Part shown: in pieces, positions 8,518-11,079 of the stretch
How the letters are laid out: each line of letters opens with the position of its first letter
How positions within the stretch are numbered: the stretch's first letter is position 1
Source of the DNA: Clostridia bacterium
GTDB lineage: Bacteria; Bacillota_A; Clostridia; Oscillospirales; CAG-272
Length of the DNA stretch: 11,079 nucleotides
Reading direction: 5' to 3'
NCBI GenBank assembly: GCA_017462445.1
Contig: JAFTRB010000224.1
Location: 1-11,079, forward strand
Program-made: the position numbers and the translations under genes
Notes under the pieces: model-generated
What the model was told of the DNA's origin: nothing
The model's input: only the letters and a program-made list of their open reading frames with translations
The model's database searches: none

Positions 8518-8556
8518 TGTCATCCTGAGCGAAGCGTAGCGTAGTCGAAGGATCTC
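8518..8556 (+). repeat. TGTCATCCTGAGCG repeat, copy 1
   Basis: Reads TGTCATCCTGAGCG, an internal GAAGCGTAGCGTA stretch, then GTCGAAGGATCTC. Two more copies occur at 8673-8701 and, inverted, at 8755-8840. The type is widespread in clostridial intergenic DNA as I recall it; no function is assigned. Between spoVAD and this repeat (8387-8517) I see only an AT-rich leader with no confident promoter. Confidence 0.8.
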
Positions 8557-8557
8557 C

Positions 8558-8666
8558 CAAATGGTGAAGTTTGCTTCGCAAGTGAAGTTTTGCCCCTCGG
8601 CAAAGTGAAGTTTCTATCGAAGTGAAGTTTTGCCTTGTGGCAAAGTGAGTTGTTGTAGGAAAGCCC
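8558..8666 (+). repeat. GTGAAGTTTTGCC/GGCAAA hairpin array, right copy
   Basis: Inverted homologue of 6861-6965. Shared features in order are AATGGTGAAGTT, a TTGCTTCGCAA hairpin, GAAGTTTTGCC-CCTC-GGCAAAGTGAAG, a TTCTATCGAA hairpin, GAAGTTTTGCC-TTGT-GGCAAAGTGAG and TTGTTGTAGGAAAGC. Loop sequences differ from the left copy while stems stay paired. Confidence 0.85.
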
Positions 8667-8672
8667 CTGATC

Positions 8673-8701
8673 TGTCATCCTGAGCGCAGTCGAAGGATCT
8701 C
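8673..8701 (+). repeat. TGTCATCCTGAGCG repeat, copy 2 (short form)
   Basis: The simplest copy: TGTCATCCTGAGCG, CA, GTCGAAGGATCTC. It is followed by an imperfect CTTTTGT...ACAAAAG hairpin (8705-8730), so the repeats here form a mosaic. Confidence 0.8.
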
Positions 8702-8754
8702 TTTCTTTTGTAGCGAAAAAGTAACAAAAGGATAGGTAGGCTATAATCCTTACT

Positions 8755-8840
8755 AGATCCCTTCGTCACTTTGTTCCTCGGCTTTGCTCCGCCTGCGCTA
8801 CGCAAAGCTTCGACTCGCATTCGCTCGCTCAGGATGACAC
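8755..8840 (-). repeat. TGTCATCCTGAGCG repeat, copy 3 (long, inverted)
   Basis: Read on the minus strand: GTGTCATCCTGAGCGAGCGA, then AGTCGAAG, an extra block of about 40 nt with GCGTAGCGCAGGCGGAGC, and a terminal GGGATCT. Compared with copy 2 it carries an insertion between GTCGAAG and GGATCT. It faces copy 2 as an inverted pair around 8702-8754. Confidence 0.7.
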
Positions 8841-8860
8841 GGACTAGGCTTGCTTTCTTT

Positions 8861-8909
8861 AGCCTTCCCCTTGAGGGGAAGGGGGACTGCGAAGCGGTGG
8901 ATGAGGTGT
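8861..8909 (+). repeat. CCTTCCCC palindromic repeat, copy 2
   Basis: Same module as 6717-6770: CCTTCCCC-TTGA-GGGGAAGG, then GGGGACTGC, CGGTGG and GATGAGGTGT. With the inverted copy at 8957-9027 it forms a roughly 165-bp imperfect palindrome centred near 8940. Between them (8910-8956) I see only AG-rich spacer. Confidence 0.82.
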
Positions 8910-8956
8910 AGCAGAGCGAAGATAAAAGGCGGAGCAATAGTGAGTGCAGAGCCTTC

Positions 8957-9027
8957 GTTGACACCTCATCCGTCTAGATAACCGCTTGCGGCCATCTAGA
9001 CACCTTCCCCTCAAGGGGAAGGCTTTA
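8957..9027 (-). repeat. CCTTCCCC palindromic repeat, copy 3 (inverted, with exchanged stem)
   Basis: On the minus strand CCTTCCCC-TTGA-GGGGAAGG is followed by TGTCTAGAT, GGCCGC-AA-GCGGTT and ATCTAGAC, then GGATGAGGTGTCAAC. Thus the middle hairpin is longer than in copies 1 and 2: the outer GTCTAGAT/ATCTAGAC arms are perfectly complementary and enclose the CCGC/GCGG core. This is a variant stem within a conserved frame. Confidence 0.82.
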
Positions 9028-9076
9028 AATTGCTATGCCTTGCCCTTGGTGGGTTGGGGGCTTTGTGAGTACATAA

Positions 9077-9125
9077 CACGGACCGTCGTGGACGCCGGTC
9101 CCTACACCACTGACAACTGACCACC
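9077..9125 (-). repeat. Heptads plus TAGGGACCGGCGTC repeat, copy 2 (inverted)
   Basis: Read on the minus strand: AGTTGTC and AGTGGTG heptads, TAGGGACCGGCGTC and CGACGGTCCGTGT, matching 6621-6670. It directly follows the terminator of the cdd-pdp operon. The 9028-9076 stretch before it is unassigned spacer. Confidence 0.8.
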
Positions 9126-9129
9126 TCAC

Positions 9130-9161
9130 AAAAAATGGGTACGGCCGAAGCCATACCCATT
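9130..9161 (-). terminator. Intrinsic terminator of the cdd-pdp operon
   Basis: On the minus strand a 12-bp stem, AATGGGTATGGC with GCCGTACCCATT, is closed by a UUCG loop and runs into UUUU. One pair is U-G in the minus-strand RNA but would be an A-C mismatch in the plus-strand RNA, so the hairpin is built for minus-strand transcripts. It starts 4 nt after the pdp stop codon. Confidence 0.93.
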
Positions 9162-9165
9162 CGTA

Positions 9166-10464
9166 TTAAATAATTCTCCCTGCAATCAGGGGATTTTTCT
9201 TTGGCTTATCGCCTATAACAAGCGCGCCGATATATTCACGCTCCAATATTTCAAGGTCTGCGTCTCCCGAGGTGTACAAAATAGCAAGAGGCTCGCCTTC
9301 TTTTACATATTCGCCTGTCTTTTTCAGCATTGTAAGCCCTGCGGTGTAGTCAATACCGTCGTCCTTGGAGCGTCTACCTGCGCCAAGCGAGCAGCAGACA
9401 AGCCCGATTTTCTCGGCATTCATCTTTTCAACATAGCCCTCGCTAACCGAATAAACAATATGCTCGCGCTTTGCCCTTGGCAATCTTGACACATCGCGCA
9501 CACAACTGCCGTCACCGCCCTGCGCGCTTATCCATTCCTCCAGCTTAGCAAGCGCTCTTCCGCTTTCGACAGCCTCTCGGCATCTTTGGGCGGCATCAGG
9601 CTCATCAATCCCAAGCGATAGCGAAAGCATAGCCGCCGCCAGGGATATGCAAACCTCGTAAAGGTCGGGGATATCCTCGCCCGAGAGAAGCGCAATAGCC
9701 TCCTTCACCTCGGGAATATTTCCGACCGCCCTGCCGAGCGGAGTGTCCATATCCGTAATGAGCGCAGCCATATTCCGCCCGCGGGCTCTTCCGATATCGA
9801 CCATCAGCTTGCCCAGAGCATAAGCGCTCTCTGCATCCTTCATAAATGCGCCCGAGCCATACTTTACATCAAGGACTATGGAGCGAGAGCCACAAGCCAG
9901 CTTCTTGCCCATAATCGATGAAGCGATCAGCGGTATAGAGTCCACGGTCGCAGTTACATCGCGGAGGGCATACAGCTTTTTATCCAAGGGCGCAAGCTCG
10001 CCAGATTGACCGACCACCGCCAGAGCGATTTTCTTAGTCTGTTCTATAAATTCTCCCTCGGTTAATGTTGTGCGGAAGCCCGGGAAGGACTCCAGCTTAT
10101 CAACCGTTCCTCCCGTGTGCCCGAGGCCGCGGCCGCTCATCTTGGCAACCACACCGCCCGAGGCGGCAACGATGGGCGCAATAACCAGGGTAGTCTTGTC
10201 ACCGACGCCGCCGGTCGAGTGCTTGTCAACAGTCCTATCTCCAAGCATGGAAAGGTCAAGGCTATCTCCCGAGGAGGTTATTTCCTCGGTCAAGCTTACA
10301 GTCTCCGCCGTGGTCATTCCCTTAAGGCATATTGCCATCAGGAGCGCCGAGACCTGATAGTCGGGAATTTCGCCCGAGAGATACCCCCGTGTAAAGAATT
10401 TTATCTCCTCGGCGGAAAGCTCCTCGCCCCTTTTCTTCTTATCAATAATGTCATATGCTCTCAT
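9166..10464 (-). CDS. pdp: Pyrimidine-nucleoside phosphorylase
   Basis: Enzyme of 432 residues that reversibly cleaves uridine, deoxyuridine and thymidine with phosphate to the base and (deoxy)ribose-1-phosphate in the cytoplasm. VDKHSTGGVGDKTT (79-92) is the phosphate-binding region and SGRGLGHTGGTVDKLE (110-125) is the family signature. Base-binding residues Arg168, Ser183 and Lys187 fall in LRDVTATVDSIPLIASSIMGKK at the same numbers reported for the Geobacillus enzyme. The usual N-terminal helical, alpha/beta and C-terminal domains fit the length. ATG 10464 overlaps the cdd stop (ATGA) with a GGAG site 10 nt upstream. With cdd it forms a salvage operon: cytidine is deaminated, then the nucleoside is split. 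Thymidine phosphorylase (deoA) is the close alternative; length and the Firmicutes setting favour the broad-specificity enzyme. Confidence 0.95.
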   Translation of the reverse strand: MRAYDIIDKKKRGEELSAEEIKFFTRGYLSGEIPDYQVSALLMAICLKGMTTAETVSLTEEITSSGDSLDLSMLGDRTVDKHSTGGVGDKTTLVIAPIVAASGGVVAKMSGRGLGHTGGTVDKLESFPGFRTTLTEGEFIEQTKKIALAVVGQSGELAPLDKKLYALRDVTATVDSIPLIASSIMGKKLACGSRSIVLDVKYGSGAFMKDAESAYALGKLMVDIGRARGRNMAALITDMDTPLGRAVGNIPEVKEAIALLSGEDIPDLYEVCISLAAAMLSLSLGIDEPDAAQRCREAVESGRALAKLEEWISAQGGDGSCVRDVSRLPRAKREHIVYSVSEGYVEKMNAEKIGLVCCSLGAGRRSKDDGIDYTAGLTMLKKTGEYVKEGEPLAILYTSGDADLEILEREYIGALVIGDKPKKNPLIAGRII

Positions 10465-10868
10465 TTTAATTTATCTCCGTCAAAGCCAAAGGGCAAAAGC
10501 TCACCCAGGTTTTTCGTCTCTTCGTGTGAGAGGATAACAGGGCATTCGCTCGTCATAAATTCTTTCATAAATTGCAGACAAATTCCGCAAGGAGGGCAGA
10601 GTATAGCATCCTCATTCGCCTTCCCACCTGCAACCGCAATTGCAACAGGTCTTTTCCCCTCGCTTATAGCCTTGCTCAGCGCAACCCTCTCGGCGCAAAT
10701 TCCAACAGGATAGGATGCGTTTTCGATATTCGCTCCTGTGTATATCTCGCCATTCTCGCACAGCACCGCCGCCCCCACAGTAAAGTGGGAATAAGGGGCA
10801 TAAGCCATAGCCCGTGTTGAGTTTGCCGTGCTATATAGCATCGCTTCAATTTTCTTTCTGCTTGTCAT
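10461..10868 (-). CDS. cdd: Cytidine deaminase
   Basis: Zinc enzyme of 135 residues that converts cytidine and deoxycytidine to uridine and deoxyuridine. It is the short homotetrameric type. FTVGAAVL (29-36) and TGANIENASYP (44-54) form the nucleoside pocket. CAE (58-60) and PCGIC (93-97) supply the zinc ligands Cys58, Cys94 and Cys97 and the catalytic Glu60. Start ATG 10868 has an AAGGAGG site spaced 7 nt. The frame stays open upstream to 11012, but that part only reads through the repeat element and is not homologous to the family. The stop overlaps the pdp start by 4 nt. The 138-nt repeat ends only 36 bp upstream, and I see no convincing promoter between, so expression may start inside or beyond the repeat. 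Confidence 0.95.
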   Translation of the reverse strand: MTSRKKIEAMLYSTANSTRAMAYAPYSHFTVGAAVLCENGEIYTGANIENASYPVGICAERVALSKAISEGKRPVAIAVAGGKANEDAILCPPCGICLQFMKEFMTSECPVILSHEETKNLGELLPFGFDGDKLK

Positions 10869-10904
10869 CAGCTTGCCTCCTTGTAAACAATTGTGGTCAG
10901 TGTT

Positions 10905-11041
10905 ACTCTTTATCGGTTCAAGCCCTCGGGGAGGTCTTGGTGCTAACGCACTATGTTTGTCTTGCGACAAACCACCGAAAGAGCAATCTGCGGCAATCAT
11001 CCTTGTGAGCAAGCTCCCAGCTATGATTGCTCTTGATTATC
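10905..11041 (+). repeat. 138-nt multi-hairpin dispersed element, copy B
   Basis: Second copy of the element at 6483-6620, in the same orientation on the plus strand, at about 96% identity by eye. The H1 loop is shortened from GGGG to GGG, and the four substitutions are G/T, G/A, G/A and A/C in unpaired positions. It is bordered by heptad-like sequence on both sides (TGTGGTCAGTGTT before, AGTGGTT units after). It occupies the leader side of the cdd-pdp operon, antisense to its transcription. Confidence 0.8.
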
Positions 11042-11079
11042 AGTGGTTAGTGGTTAGTGGTGTAGGGACCGGCGTCCTC
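11042..11079 (+). repeat. Heptads plus TAGGGACCGGCGTC repeat, copy 3 (cut by window end)
   Basis: Two AGTGGTT units and one AGTGGTG run into TAGGGACCGGCGTCC, the same order as at 6621-6670. The module continues beyond the right edge. Confidence 0.8.

Noticed and set aside
8387..8520. SigG-type promoter for spoVAD
   Set aside because: A TGCATT could serve as a -35 element, but no acceptable -10 lies at the right distance, so I did not call it.
8614..8964. Minus-strand open frame of 116 codons in the right repeat cluster
   Set aside because: Composed wholly of REP-like repeats; the low-complexity translation reflects the hairpins.
10869..11012. N-terminal extension of cytidine deaminase
   Set aside because: The family normally starts at the ATG at 10868, which has a perfect AAGGAGG site; the extension is the translated repeat element.

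Overview
The window looks like the replication-origin region of a spore-forming Firmicute, most likely a gut-type clostridium (Oscillospirales/Ruminococcaceae-like). Support: the block dnaA-dnaN-recF-remB-gyrB, two spoVA sporulation genes, Gram-positive ribosome-binding sites (AGGAGG-like), and intergenic DNA packed with hairpin repeats of a kind common in such genomes. The genus cannot be set from sequence reading alone. Every protein gene found lies on the minus strand.

Layout from left to right. Positions 1-6224 hold the initiation cluster, transcribed right to left: dnaA, a 275-bp origin-like spacer, dnaN, recF, remB (DUF370) and gyrB. gyrB is present to its last residue, and only its stop codon lies off the left edge. 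The rlbA/yaaA gene often found between dnaN and recF is absent. A strong promoter (TTGAAA, 17 bp, TGG, TATAAT) sits about 130 bp upstream of dnaA. The dnaA-dnaN spacer is full of 9-mers of the form TTWTCAACA, several at 11-bp steps. The DNA-recognition motif of this DnaA is altered (SLNHATV in place of GRDHTTV).

Positions 6421-6960 and 8400-9125 are two non-coding clusters of dispersed repeats: heptad arrays, a 138-nt multi-hairpin element, palindromes of the CCTTCCCC/GGGGAAGG type, TTTTGCC/GGCAAA hairpin arrays and TGTCATCCTGAGCG mosaics. They lie in roughly mirror order around spoVAD-spoVAE (6961-8386), which overlap by 11 nt and encode two parts of the dipicolinic-acid uptake machinery of the forespore. 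spoVAC is not beside them.

Positions 9166-10868 are a two-gene pyrimidine salvage operon, cdd (cytidine deaminase) then pdp (pyrimidine-nucleoside phosphorylase), joined by an ATGA overlap and closed by a clear intrinsic terminator. Upstream of cdd the window ends in a second copy of the 138-nt element.

The most interesting points are the apparent joint change of DnaA recognition residues and DnaA-box sequence, the structured 138-nt element with two near-identical copies, and the repeat-flanked spoVA pair beside dnaA where rpmH would be expected. Chromosomal rearrangement or misassembly at the repeats could explain the last point.
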